From: an uncultured Bacteroidales bacterium
GTDB lineage: Bacteria > Bacteroidota > Bacteroidia > Bacteroidales > Bacteroidaceae
DNA: 64,000 bases
Reading direction: 5' to 3'
Assembly (NCBI GenBank): GCA_902786925.1
Contig: CADAEK010000019.1
Coordinates: 1-64,000, forward strand
Below are positions 28,356 through 37,226 of this stretch, piece by piece; the stretch's first letter is position 1, and every line of letters begins with the position of its first letter. Both the position numbers and the translations under genes were made by a program. The notes beneath the pieces are model-generated. The model did no database searches. It was not told the DNA's origin and saw nothing but the letters and a program-made list of their open reading frames with translations.

Positions 28356-29066
28356 ATGAAGCTACTTATAGACATCGGAAATACATCAGCTAAACTCGCA
28401 GTCATGAACCCGAATACGTGTATCGTTCACTTTGAGCGCAAGCACGAATCATGGCATGACACTTTCTGCCGGATTTTGTCAGAATACTCCATGTCCGATG
28501 TGCGTCTATCTACCGTGGCGGGTGAAGACCCTTCTTTGCAGATTGCCTTGGATTCATTAGGCCTTCCTGTCATCCGGCTTACATCTGCTACTCCTTGTCC
28601 AGTTAAGTCTGTCGTAGGAGTTCCGCTCACCTATGGCTCCGATCGTTGGGCTGCAGATATAGGTGCTTTTACGCAAGACCCTAATCACACGTTGCTGATT
28701 ATTGATGCAGGAACTTGCATTACTTACGATCTCTTTTCTTCCGACGGCCTTCTGTTGGGCGGAGCTATCTCTCCTGGAGTGCAGCTGAGGCTTAATGCCA
28801 TGCATGAGCATACTGCACTTCTTCCACAGGTTGAGGCTGTGCCGGATTCTCCATTGTTAGGACATGATACCCGTACGCATATGCTTTCGGCATCGGTAAA
28901 TGGCGCTCGTTTCGAGATTGAGGGCTATATTCGCTCCTTTTGGCACGAGTTCCCCGACCTTCATGTTTTTATTACAGGAGGGAATACGTTCCAATTCTCA
29001 CCTGACATCACTTGTCCCATCACTCATGATCCATACCTTATTTTTAAAGGGTTAGGGGCTTTATAG
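28356..29066 (+). CDS. coaX: Type III pantothenate kinase
   Basis: First enzyme of coenzyme A synthesis, phosphorylating pantothenate in the cytoplasm. The 236-residue product has the ASKHA nucleotide-binding motif LLIDIGNTSAKL at its N-terminus, YGSDRWAADIGA, IIDAGTCITYDL and GGAISPGVQLRL, and a late phosphate motif FITGGNT. Length is slightly short but all motifs are present. It converges on btuC. Confidence 0.94.
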   Translation: MKLLIDIGNTSAKLAVMNPNTCIVHFERKHESWHDTFCRILSEYSMSDVRLSTVAGEDPSLQIALDSLGLPVIRLTSATPCPVKSVVGVPLTYGSDRWAADIGAFTQDPNHTLLIIDAGTCITYDLFSSDGLLLGGAISPGVQLRLNAMHEHTALLPQVEAVPDSPLLGHDTRTHMLSASVNGARFEIEGYIRSFWHEFPDLHVFITGGNTFQFSPDITCPITHDPYLIFKGLGAL

Positions 29067-29099
29067 CGTTTATTGCCCTGATGCTGTGGCTTGGTTTTG

Positions 29100-30113
29100 T
29101 TACCTTCTGTGGCGGGTGATAATGTAGATGACGACAGGTGCGCCAATTAGGGGTGTGACAGCATTAAGAGGTATGATGCCTGCATCTCCTGGTAGCACAC
29201 AGATAAGATTGCACAGAAGAGCGATAGCAGCTCCCGTAGCCATCGTTAGTGGAAGTAATGGACGATGGTTGTCGCTTCCCAAGATGAGGCGTGAGATATG
29301 CGGTACCGCCAGGCCAATAAAGGCTACCGGACCACAGAATGCAGTGGCGATAGCGCTCAGTATGCCGGTTACAAAAAGTAGAAGATTGCGTAAGCGGACT
29401 ACGTTAAAGCCAAGGTTCGTAGCATATTGTTCACCTAAGAGCAAGGCATTGAGAGGCTTAACGAAAAGAAGAGCTACTATTAAGGCAGCAACGCTTACGC
29501 CTGCAAACCAAGGTAACTGTGCTGTGCTGACTCCACCAAAGTTGCCCATTCCCCATACCATATATGATTGGACGCCTTCTTCTGTGGCGAAGAAGTTGAG
29601 CAATGCGATAGCACTGGATGCAATATAGCCAATCATGATGCCCACGATGAGCAGCATGACATTATTGCGTACCATGGAAGAAGCTACAAGGATGAGTAGC
29701 AACACCACCATTGCTCCCATGAAAGCGGCAAAGAGAATGGCAAAAAATCCAGTAAGAGTGAAACTGCCTACTCCCACACTGCCGCCCATCAGCAGCATGA
29801 CCAAAGCCACACCTAACGAAGAACCGCTGTTGACTCCGAAGATGCCTGGTCCAGCCAAAGGATTGCGGAAAGCTGTCTGTAACATCAGTCCGCTTACAGC
29901 CAAACTGGCTCCGCAAAGCATTGCCGTTACCGCCTGAGGAATGCGGCTCTCCAGCACAATGTATTGCCAAGAGTGTTTGACGCTATCATCTCCGCAAAGA
30001 ATATGCCATACATCTATAGCCGGAATTTGTACTGCACCCACCAATAAATTGGCTGTGAATAATGCGGCTGTAACCAGTAGCGTTGCAGGAAGGAGAAGGC
30101 TGTCGAGTCTCAT
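29100..30113 (-). CDS. btuC: FecCD-family ABC permease, probable cobalamin permease
   Basis: Inner-membrane permease of 337 residues with about ten helices. FecCD landmarks include AVTAMLCGASLAVSGLMLQ, FRNPLAGPGIFGVNSGSSLG and a late FIGLAVPHISRLILG. It lies 13 bases after the binding-protein gene, within a riboswitch-controlled B12 locus, so cobalamin is the best substrate guess; iron-siderophore import is the family alternative. The expected ATPase (btuD) does not follow: coaX converges 33 bases away. Confidence 0.85.
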   Translation of the reverse strand: MRLDSLLLPATLLVTAALFTANLLVGAVQIPAIDVWHILCGDDSVKHSWQYIVLESRIPQAVTAMLCGASLAVSGLMLQTAFRNPLAGPGIFGVNSGSSLGVALVMLLMGGSVGVGSFTLTGFFAILFAAFMGAMVVLLLILVASSMVRNNVMLLIVGIMIGYIASSAIALLNFFATEEGVQSYMVWGMGNFGGVSTAQLPWFAGVSVAALIVALLFVKPLNALLLGEQYATNLGFNVVRLRNLLLFVTGILSAIATAFCGPVAFIGLAVPHISRLILGSDNHRPLLPLTMATGAAIALLCNLICVLPGDAGIIPLNAVTPLIGAPVVIYIITRHRR

Positions 30114-30126
30114 GATGCGCTGTTGT

Positions 30127-31266
30127 CTAATTTAATTTCTTGAAATAAGAGGGTTCGCCAAGTCCCAAGCGTGGATGGGCAATACAGATGAAGTCACGCA
30201 ATAAAAAGTCTGGGTGGAAAGGAGTGTCTTCGTAAAACGTCGTTGTGCCAGTATTGCAGCCGTAGACGGCTCCAGTTTGGAAAGCACGGAACTGTTTGTA
30301 TCCACTTTCCTCTGTTAAGAGAGCTTTGAGCGTGGTGGCAGTGGGTGCGTTGTATCGGAAGAACCATAGTGAGGCTTCTTCTCCTTGTTCCAAAACACTT
30401 TCGAAAGGCAATGCAAGACTTCCGCTGTGTGTGTCATCATGCCAGGGATATTGGATGTTGGCGTCCTGAATAAGCCTTCCGATAGTGCTTTGCCCTCCAG
30501 GCACATACCATACGCTGCCTGTCAGCTTATCCATGATGGTGCTCACTTTCACGGGGTCATTCTTTGCTTTCTCCTTTAGATGTAGGTAATTGGTCTCTAC
30601 TGAACTGAAAATGCTGTCAGCCTCCGTTTCTGCTCCAAAGAGCATGCCGTAGAATCGCATCCATTCAGCTCGTCCCAAAGCGCTTGTCTCCATGTAGTCT
30701 GCCGTTTCAATGATAGGGATACCAAGCTTTTCCAGTCGTCCGTAACCTCCGCTGTTTTGGAACGGTGACAAAAACATGGCGTCAGGCTGCAAGTCAAGAA
30801 TGATTTCCAGCGTTGGCTGTAGTCCACTGCCACAATTGGCAATGCGCCCGTTCTTACACCCTTGTTGGACAAAAGGAATGTTGATGTACTGCAAATCGCA
30901 TACCCCCGCTATGTTCTTCTCCTTGCCAAAAGAGTGGATTAAGCCACAGTGCACGCTTGTAGCTACCACGCTTCGTTGGAGTGGGGTACGAACGACGGTG
31001 CCTTCAGGCAGATGTGCAGGAAGGTCTATTTGCTTCCCGGAGTTGTCTTTTTGTGGCACCAGCAGATAGGTATGCAGTGTTCTTCCCTCATTCCAAGGGT
31101 CTGCCAGGCGTACTTCCGTATAGTTCTGGTGACGAATGATTTTGAGGTGTTCTGCATACTTGAGTTGAAGAGTATCGCCATCCTGCGCTCCTGCCGAGTG
31201 GCTGAAACCGCCTGAGCAGGAGCACAGAATAACGATGCTTAATAATGTCAGACAAAAATGTCTCAT
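30127..31266 (-). CDS. btuF: ABC transporter substrate-binding lipoprotein, probable cobalamin binder
   Basis: Lipoprotein of 379 residues with lipobox LCSC (Cys17). The body fits the class III periplasmic-binding fold: VVATSVHCGLIHSFG, then EIILDLQPDAMFLSPFQNSGG, a helical backbone, and a C-terminal DTPFHPDFLLRDF. It would hand substrate to the BtuC-like permease encoded directly downstream. Assignment to B12 comes from the locus. Confidence 0.83.
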   Translation of the reverse strand: MRHFCLTLLSIVILCSCSGGFSHSAGAQDGDTLQLKYAEHLKIIRHQNYTEVRLADPWNEGRTLHTYLLVPQKDNSGKQIDLPAHLPEGTVVRTPLQRSVVATSVHCGLIHSFGKEKNIAGVCDLQYINIPFVQQGCKNGRIANCGSGLQPTLEIILDLQPDAMFLSPFQNSGGYGRLEKLGIPIIETADYMETSALGRAEWMRFYGMLFGAETEADSIFSSVETNYLHLKEKAKNDPVKVSTIMDKLTGSVWYVPGGQSTIGRLIQDANIQYPWHDDTHSGSLALPFESVLEQGEEASLWFFRYNAPTATTLKALLTEESGYKQFRAFQTGAVYGCNTGTTTFYEDTPFHPDFLLRDFICIAHPRLGLGEPSYFKKLN

Positions 31267-31295
31267 GTGATAGTAAGAGCAGATGTCTCTTCTGA

Positions 31296-32372
31296 TTAGT
31301 CGTTCAAGAAGAGAATCTTGCGTGCATTGATACCTGTTGAATCAAACTTCTTGACGAATGAGCCATCGCTAGCAAAGTGGTAAATCTTGCCATTGTTAGT
31401 AAAGTCAGAAGTCAAAATGTAGAGGTCACCTGTATATGGGTTTACATTCATGCCATATACGCTTGCCGATGCCAGTTCCTCAGGAGCGTTCTTCAGAGGA
31501 GAAGACTCGCTGAGCGTTTCACTTTCTACGTCATACGTGTTGAATGTTGTAGTAGTGGCATATGTGTTCCAGTCCGTTTCGCTGTAGGCAAGGTAGAGTG
31601 TATTACCATAAGCAGCCCAAGCAGAAGCCTGTCCGATATTCTGGAAGGTGCCATCGCTCTTGAGTTCTCCCCATGGATAAGAATAGTATTGGCCATAGCC
31701 TTGTACGTAGATGTGTCCGTTTACGGCAATGATGCGGTCTGGGTTATACATGACCTCATAAAAGTCTGCTTTCTCAAATGCAGGAATCTCAACCTTTGCC
31801 ACACGGTTGTCTGAACCCCAGCCAGAGTTTGTGCAGTAGAGGTTTCCATTCTCCTTGATGATGTATTCAGGGTTCTGGCCGATAGCCACTTTGCCCGTTA
31901 CCTTCATGGTGTTGGTATTGATTCTTGCGATGTATCCGCCATAGCAAGTTACGTAAAGGTTCTCGCCATCCAGCACGCCATAACGTGGGTCACCCAACTC
32001 TTCGGGCATTTGAAGTGTAGCCTTTTCTACACAGTTCTTGTCCAGCTTAGTGATGTATCTGGAAACCGAAACAATTACATAGATGTTTCCCTTTTCGTCG
32101 GCGATGATGTCCTGTCCGACATCTCCCAACTGGTGCTTGTTTTGTGCTAAGAACAGATCTGATGAGAAGGTGGCATCTTCGGTCCAGTCAAAGTAGGTAA
32201 TGCCTGCATTGTTATTGCCTTTTTTGCCCTCATCTAAAACAAAGGCACGTGTTTTTGCTAATTCAACATTGGGTTTAGGGGTGTCGTCATTGTCGTCGTC
32301 ACTACAAGAGGTGAAACCTGCTGCGAGAGCCAGCATGCTCAGCGCACCGAAGATAAAGCTTCTAATTTTCAT
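31296..32372 (-). CDS. btuG: BtuG-like surface beta-propeller lipoprotein
   Basis: Lipoprotein of 358 residues: lipobox FTSCSDDD at Cys23, then repeated blades of about 45 residues with YV or YC strands and GNIYVIVS, GENLYVTCYGG, GNLYCTNSGWG, GHIYVQGYG, GNTLYLAYSE and GDLYILTSD. BtuG of Bacteroides is a seven-bladed propeller that caps BtuB and binds cobamides very tightly. The gene lies 70 bases after a BtuB-type receptor under a B12 riboswitch, which supports this role. I cannot confirm the binding residues. Confidence 0.78.
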   Translation of the reverse strand: MKIRSFIFGALSMLALAAGFTSCSDDDNDDTPKPNVELAKTRAFVLDEGKKGNNNAGITYFDWTEDATFSSDLFLAQNKHQLGDVGQDIIADEKGNIYVIVSVSRYITKLDKNCVEKATLQMPEELGDPRYGVLDGENLYVTCYGGYIARINTNTMKVTGKVAIGQNPEYIIKENGNLYCTNSGWGSDNRVAKVEIPAFEKADFYEVMYNPDRIIAVNGHIYVQGYGQYYSYPWGELKSDGTFQNIGQASAWAAYGNTLYLAYSETDWNTYATTTTFNTYDVESETLSESSPLKNAPEELASASVYGMNVNPYTGDLYILTSDFTNNGKIYHFASDGSFVKKFDSTGINARKILFLND

Positions 32373-32442
32373 TGCTTTGTTTTTTAAATGGTTTGTAAAT
32401 AGAGTTATATTGGTAAATAGATCCCGATTTCCATTGTGATGG

Positions 32443-34452
32443 CTATAGCGTCATAGTTGCAGACGCTACGAAATGCCGCCCCGGCATGGGGTAATAGCGG
32501 ATGATTTCATACTGCTCGTCGGTCAAGTTCTGCAGCGAGGCTTGGATATGGAGCGACGTTTTGTTCAGCTGGATATCTCGTGAGAGTGTGATGCTCTGTT
32601 CCCAATAAGGCTTGAGCCTATATTGGGGTGTGTTCTGTGCCATGCTCCAGCGTTCTCCCTGCATCAGCACCGTGTACCCCACGTTGAACCAAGGCAGGCG
32701 AAGCAGTACAGAACCGTTTCCGCTGTGTTGAGGCGTGTAGGGCAGTTGTCTTCCGTATGAAGCACTTTTTTTCAGTTCGTCTTCTGTCTTTTGGTACGTA
32801 TAGGCAGCTTGTATCAAGAGAGAAGTGTGCTTGAAGAGTACGGCTTCCGTTGCTGCGGTGATGTCCACGCCACGCATGCGCACTTTCCCAAAGTTTGCCA
32901 TCTTCCACACGTATGTTCCAGGGAAAGCCACAATCTTATCCTTCACGTTGTTGTAGTATGCATCGGCCGTAAGGCTAACACTGCGGATGAATCCTCGACT
33001 GCCATGAAACCACGTCACTCCTGCATTCCATTCTTGCGCCCGTTCTGGTAGAAGCGCTCTATTGCCCATGCGCAGATAATAGAGGTCATTGAATGAAGGC
33101 ATGCGGAACGTGTTCTTCATCATGACGCGCACATAGAGAGGCTCATTTTGCAGCAATCGGAAGTTCACAGCCACCGATGGGGAAAGGCGGCGTTTGTCTT
33201 CAGGATTGGTTCCGTTCTTCACATGCTCCGTGGCGAACGTGCCGAGAAGCGTCGCATAGACCTTTAGCCTCCACCATGAATAGTTAGCGGTTAATGCTGT
33301 GAGTGATGTGAAACGGCGTGGTGAAAGGGGTAGAAGGTTATTCCCTTGAATCACATTGCTGCGGAGCGTGTTGACGGAAAGGTCCTCGGCCACAGAAAAC
33401 TGTAGCCCGCTGAGCGGTTCCCAACCCAGTGTCGCTGAAGCGTAGTATTCGTCCTGCCGGTTGATTTCCTCATTGTGGCCTCCCGCATATTTCACGTCCG
33501 TGTCTTCGTACAGGCTCCAGGAGTGGGTGTATTTCACGCGTGTGTGGAGCTGCAGCCGTTTTGAAAGCGCCTTCTTCCAGATAGCTTGCGTGAAGAAGTC
33601 TTCGTCATGCAGGCGTTCACGTGAAATGTTGTTGTAGAGGATGACGGCGCCAGGCAGTCCTCTATTGGAATGGAACCAATAAGCCTTCACATTGAGCGTG
33701 CTGCTGTCAGCAAAGGTTTGGTAGATGTTTGCTTCTGTGTGGAATGCATTAATGTTGGAGTTGTTCCTGTGTTCGCGGGTACGGCGTGAACCGTTCACAA
33801 GCGTGAAAGGGTAGGAGCCATCTGCATGAGTGTAGTTGGCATCTAGCGACAATAAAGTAGAACCGCCCGCTTGCTGGTAGTATCGGAGAGACGGGTTCAC
33901 CATGCCAAACGAACCTCCGCTCACACGAGTGCGCAGAGCCCACGGCCTCCCGTTCTTAAACTCCGGACGTTCGGTTTCAATACTGAGAATGCCTGCTGAA
34001 GCCAAATGGCGAGCGCTCTGCATGTAGTCAGAGTGGTGGCCAATAGAGAAAGACAAAGTCTGCACGTTGTCAAGCGAAAGTCGTCCTACGTCTATCTGTC
34101 CGGCTTGTGTGTTGCTCATGCAGATGTCATCATAACTCACAGCCGTATGATGGGCGCCGATGTTTCGTACCGACACGGTCTTCATGCCTCCTATGCCACC
34201 ATAGTCTCGCACGTTTGTTCCAGCGAACCGTTTGGCAGCATCGGCAATGGAGGTTACTCCCAACTGCTCCATCTGCTCACGGTCCATTTCCTGTTGTGGA
34301 TGCGTTACAGCCACGTTGACGGGTGTACGATGCCCCTCCACTACCACTTGGTGTAGAGCTCGACTGTCGGAGTTGAGAGAATCTGTTGTGTTTTGTGCTG
34401 AAATATAGAGCGCCCCCAAGCACACGACTCCCGTGAAAACAATTCGCTTCAT
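32443..34452 (-). CDS. btuB: BtuB-type TonB-dependent cobalamin receptor
   Basis: Outer-membrane receptor of 669 residues. A signal peptide ends near ISAQ. The TonB-box-like QVVVEGHR is at about 34-41, followed by a plug domain (SIADAAKRFAGTNVRDYGG, VRNIGAHHTAVSYD) and a 22-strand barrel ending in YPMPGRHFVASATMTL. It lacks the N-terminal extension of SusC proteins. The upstream B12 riboswitch fixes the likely ligand as a corrinoid. First gene of btuB-btuG-btuF-btuC. Confidence 0.88.
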   Translation of the reverse strand: MKRIVFTGVVCLGALYISAQNTTDSLNSDSRALHQVVVEGHRTPVNVAVTHPQQEMDREQMEQLGVTSIADAAKRFAGTNVRDYGGIGGMKTVSVRNIGAHHTAVSYDDICMSNTQAGQIDVGRLSLDNVQTLSFSIGHHSDYMQSARHLASAGILSIETERPEFKNGRPWALRTRVSGGSFGMVNPSLRYYQQAGGSTLLSLDANYTHADGSYPFTLVNGSRRTREHRNNSNINAFHTEANIYQTFADSSTLNVKAYWFHSNRGLPGAVILYNNISRERLHDEDFFTQAIWKKALSKRLQLHTRVKYTHSWSLYEDTDVKYAGGHNEEINRQDEYYASATLGWEPLSGLQFSVAEDLSVNTLRSNVIQGNNLLPLSPRRFTSLTALTANYSWWRLKVYATLLGTFATEHVKNGTNPEDKRRLSPSVAVNFRLLQNEPLYVRVMMKNTFRMPSFNDLYYLRMGNRALLPERAQEWNAGVTWFHGSRGFIRSVSLTADAYYNNVKDKIVAFPGTYVWKMANFGKVRMRGVDITAATEAVLFKHTSLLIQAAYTYQKTEDELKKSASYGRQLPYTPQHSGNGSVLLRLPWFNVGYTVLMQGERWSMAQNTPQYRLKPYWEQSITLSRDIQLNKTSLHIQASLQNLTDEQYEIIRYYPMPGRHFVASATMTL

Positions 34453-34498
34453 GAACTATAGCGCTAGTCAGCCTTTCCTCGAAGCTGATGATTAACCC

Positions 34499-34698
34499 AT
34501 TTGTGGTAGGTCTTCTGGCTTGCTGGCGGTTGCGAATGCCTTCCCAAAGCTGGACGACACAAACGAATGGTTTCTGTTGCCTTTCGCTTCAGTGGCTTTT
34601 AGAGTTTCGCAATCTGTGTAAAATCAGCTTACAGCAGCGGGACTGCTCAGGATTTTCACCTGATTCCCTTTTCATCACTCGAAGGAGTGAACCACAAA
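34499..34698 (-). promoter_or_regulatory. Cobalamin riboswitch
   Basis: Read on the minus strand, the leader holds the conserved B12 blocks in order: GGTGAAAATCCTG, GCAGTCCCGCTGCTGTAAG, AAGCCACTG, GGGAAGGC and GCCAGAAGACCTACC. The closing P1 stem is formed by TTTGTGGT and ACCACAAA at the two ends. About 46 bases separate it from the btuB ATG, so control of translation or of early termination is possible. Bound cobalamin should turn the locus off. Confidence 0.95.
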
Positions 34699-34705
34699 AT
34701 CTGTG

Positions 34706-34713
34706 CAAAGTTA
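34706..34713 (-). promoter_or_regulatory. -7 element of the btuB riboswitch transcript
   Basis: The minus strand reads TAACTTTG just before the riboswitch P1 stem, matching the -7 consensus. No clear TTTG is seen at the right distance upstream. Confidence 0.62.
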
Positions 34714-34766
34714 CGTCTTTTTCTTAAGAAAAGAAATATTGTGTTGGATTTTTGTCTATTAGCCGT

Positions 34767-35510
34767 TTATAAGATGGATGGGGTGTTGTTCTTGCTCGAG
34801 GGTACGAGGAGGATGCTCAGCTCGTAGAGCAGGTACATGGGCAGGCTCACAACAGCGAGAGTGACAGCGTCAGATGTCGGGGTGATGATGGCGGCAATAA
34901 TGAGAATCGCCACGAGGGCATGACGTCTGTATTGCTGCATTTGTCCGCGATGAAGAATACCGATGCGCCCCAGGAGCCATGAAAGAATGGGAATCTCGAA
35001 AACAATGCCCATGGCGAGGCAGAGGAAGACGAGTGTGTCAATGTAGCTTTCGAGCGAGATGAGGTTCTGCACAGAAGCGTCCACCTGATAGCCTGCAAGG
35101 AAGCGGAACGTGATGGGGAAAAGGATGAAATAACAGAAGAGCACTCCTGTCATGAACATCAGATAGGAGGACAGGACGAGTGGCGTTGCGTAGCGCCGCT
35201 CGTTTTCGTATAATGCGGGTGAAATGAACCGGTACAGTTCGTAGATGATGTAAGGGGCTGCCACGATGAGGCCTGCGTAGAAGCTGGTCATCATGTGGAC
35301 AATGAACTGGCGTGGCAATTCGGTGTTGATGAGTTGCACGTCAGGGGTGTTGCCGAAGATGTCGTGCAGGAAGTGTGGGCTTTTCGGGAGGAAGACGATG
35401 GTGAAGACCTCGTCCTTGAACACAAAGGCGAGGATGGCGAAGAGTGCTACCACGATGATACATCGCAGCAGCACCCGGCGCAGTTCTTCAAGATGATCCC
35501 AAAATGTCAC
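34767..35510 (-). CDS. tatC: Twin-arginine translocase subunit TatC
   Basis: Inner-membrane receptor for twin-arginine signal peptides; 247 residues with six helices. The N-terminal FWDHLEELRR, a periplasmic LISLESYIDTLVFLCLAMG block and the conserved late ITPTSD are typical. Start is GTG at 35510, overlapping the tatA stop (GTGA). No tatB is seen, as expected for TatAC systems with a dual-role TatA. Both neighbours further upstream encode proteins with RR motifs. Confidence 0.95.
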   Translation of the reverse strand: MTFWDHLEELRRVLLRCIIVVALFAILAFVFKDEVFTIVFLPKSPHFLHDIFGNTPDVQLINTELPRQFIVHMMTSFYAGLIVAAPYIIYELYRFISPALYENERRYATPLVLSSYLMFMTGVLFCYFILFPITFRFLAGYQVDASVQNLISLESYIDTLVFLCLAMGIVFEIPILSWLLGRIGILHRGQMQQYRRHALVAILIIAAIITPTSDAVTLAVVSLPMYLLYELSILLVPSSKNNTPSIL

Positions 35511-35698
35511 TCTTTCGTGTCCTTTTCAGCGTCTTCGTCGGTGGTTGTCTCTTTCATCCCGTCCTTGAAGGCACGGACACCCTTGCCGGCACCACGCATG
35601 AGTTCGGGGATTTTCTTTCCGCCAAAAAGGAGAAGGATGACAAGGAGGATAACGATAATCTCAGGCATGCCGAGACCGAGAAATAGAGGTGGTATCAT
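35507..35698 (-). CDS. tatA: Twin-arginine translocase subunit TatA
   Basis: Pore-forming subunit of 63 residues: one N-terminal membrane helix (EIIVILLVILLLF), the conserved FGGKKIPELMRG hinge and amphipathic helix with FKDGMKE, and an acidic tail. It is followed at once by tatC with overlapping codons. The methionine at residue 11 would start closer to the helix, but residues 1-10 are the short periplasmic segment seen in many TatA proteins. Confidence 0.93.
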   Translation of the reverse strand: MIPPLFLGLGMPEIIVILLVILLLFGGKKIPELMRGAGKGVRAFKDGMKETTTDEDAEKDTKE

Positions 35699-35764
35699 GT
35701 TCGTCTTTTGATTGTTTATGAGTTGTTTGTCATTGATTGCTTGAGTGGCTCAGTGCAAGGCTGT

Positions 35765-37186
35765 TCAAAGCGTGTTCTGTTTGAGTTTCTCTACAAAATC
35801 GTCAATGCGCCGCAGTTCCTGTGGAATACGTATATTTTGAGGGCAGTGCGGGACGCACTTGCCGCAGGAGATGCAGTGACTGGCTTGGCGAAGCTTGGGC
35901 ACAGCGCGGTCGTAGCCAACGAGGAAGGCACGTCGTGCCTCACGGTAGTTCGCGGCTTGCTGGCTCTCTGGCACATTTCCCTTGTTCACGCACTTGTTGT
36001 AGTGCACGAAGATGGCTGGGATGTCGAGTCCATAAGGACAAGGCATGCAGTATTTGCAGTCGTTGCAGGGAATCGTAGGGTAGGAAACGTAGAGGTTGGC
36101 TATTTCGTTCTCAAGCCATTCGCATTCTTCTTCACTGACGGGCACTAACGGGCTGTATGTACGGATGTTGTCCTGTAGGTGCTCCATATAGGTCATGCCG
36201 CTTAAGACCGTGAGTACACCAGGCTTGGTGCCTGCATATCGGAATGCCCACGATGCGACACTGTCTTCTGGGCGTTGCTGCTTGAGGGTGGCGACGATGT
36301 GGTCTGGCATCTTCGAGAGGCGACCGCCGAGCAGTGGCTCCATGATGACAGCGGGGATGCCGCGTCTTTCCAGTTCTTTGTAGAGGTATTTCCCGTCAAC
36401 GTTGCTGGGGTTGGTCTCGTTTGCCAAGTTCCAGTCCACATAGTTCATCTGAATCTGTACGAAGTCCCAGTGGTAGGTGTCTTGGTTCGCCAATAAGTAA
36501 TCGAATACTTCCACATCACCGTGGAAGGAGAATCCGAGGTTGCGGATGAGTCCCTTCTTGCGCTGCTCCATCAGGTAGTCGAGCACACCGTTTTTGAGGA
36601 AACGCTGGTTGAGGTTCTCCCAGCCGCCTCCTCCCACAGCGTGCAGCAGCAGGTAGTCGATATAGTCCGTCTGCAGGTACTTGAGCGAGTTCTGGAATAT
36701 CTTTACGCTTTCCTCGTATGTCTGCTGCTGTGGCGCAAAGTTGCTCAGCTTGGTGGCAATGTAGTATTTGGAGCGGTCATAGCCAGACGCTTTCAGCGCA
36801 ATGCCGGTGCTCTCTTCAGAGTGTCCTCGGCAATAGGCTGGGCTGGTGTCGAAGTAGTTGACACCGTGGTCGAGAGCATACTTCACCAGCTTGTTGACCT
36901 GCTCCTGGTCTATCTCTTCAATGGGTGGAGCACTTGGGTCTTTGGTGGGAGCCACGGGCTTGTTGGGCAGACGCATCATGCCATAACCGAGAATAGAGAC
37001 CTTATCGCCTGTGTTGGGGTTGGTGCGATAGGTCATTTTGTCCGTTGGAATGGCGCCAGTGTGGTGTCCAGCGGGGTCTGTGTCACCGATTTCGAGGCCC
37101 GTCTTGCCAGCGCATGCTGCCAGCGTGGCTGTTGCAGTGGCGGTGCCTGCTATCTTGAGGAAGTCTCTTCTATTTAAGTCTTTCAT
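35765..37186 (-). CDS. Tat-exported aldo/keto reductase with 4Fe-4S domain, lipoprotein
   Basis: Protein of 473 residues. The N-terminus NRRDFLKIAG is a clear twin-arginine signal (RR at 6-7) and LAACAG gives a lipobox Cys25, so it is probably a Tat-exported lipoprotein. Residues about 50-350 are an aldo/keto reductase barrel with YFDTSPAYCRGHSEE, IATKLSNF and LLLHAVGG supplying the Asp, Tyr, Lys and His set. The C-terminus has CNDCKYCMPCPYGLDI and CISCGKCVPHCPQNI for two 4Fe-4S clusters. NADPH is absent outside the cytoplasm, so export of the folded, cofactor-loaded protein is notable. Lies 40 bases after the membrane ferredoxin gene. Confidence 0.88.
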   Translation of the reverse strand: MKDLNRRDFLKIAGTATATATLAACAGKTGLEIGDTDPAGHHTGAIPTDKMTYRTNPNTGDKVSILGYGMMRLPNKPVAPTKDPSAPPIEEIDQEQVNKLVKYALDHGVNYFDTSPAYCRGHSEESTGIALKASGYDRSKYYIATKLSNFAPQQQTYEESVKIFQNSLKYLQTDYIDYLLLHAVGGGGWENLNQRFLKNGVLDYLMEQRKKGLIRNLGFSFHGDVEVFDYLLANQDTYHWDFVQIQMNYVDWNLANETNPSNVDGKYLYKELERRGIPAVIMEPLLGGRLSKMPDHIVATLKQQRPEDSVASWAFRYAGTKPGVLTVLSGMTYMEHLQDNIRTYSPLVPVSEEECEWLENEIANLYVSYPTIPCNDCKYCMPCPYGLDIPAIFVHYNKCVNKGNVPESQQAANYREARRAFLVGYDRAVPKLRQASHCISCGKCVPHCPQNIRIPQELRRIDDFVEKLKQNTL

Positions 37187-37226
37187 GAGCGAATGTGGAG
37201 AGATAAAAAGGGGTGGAACCTTGTTT

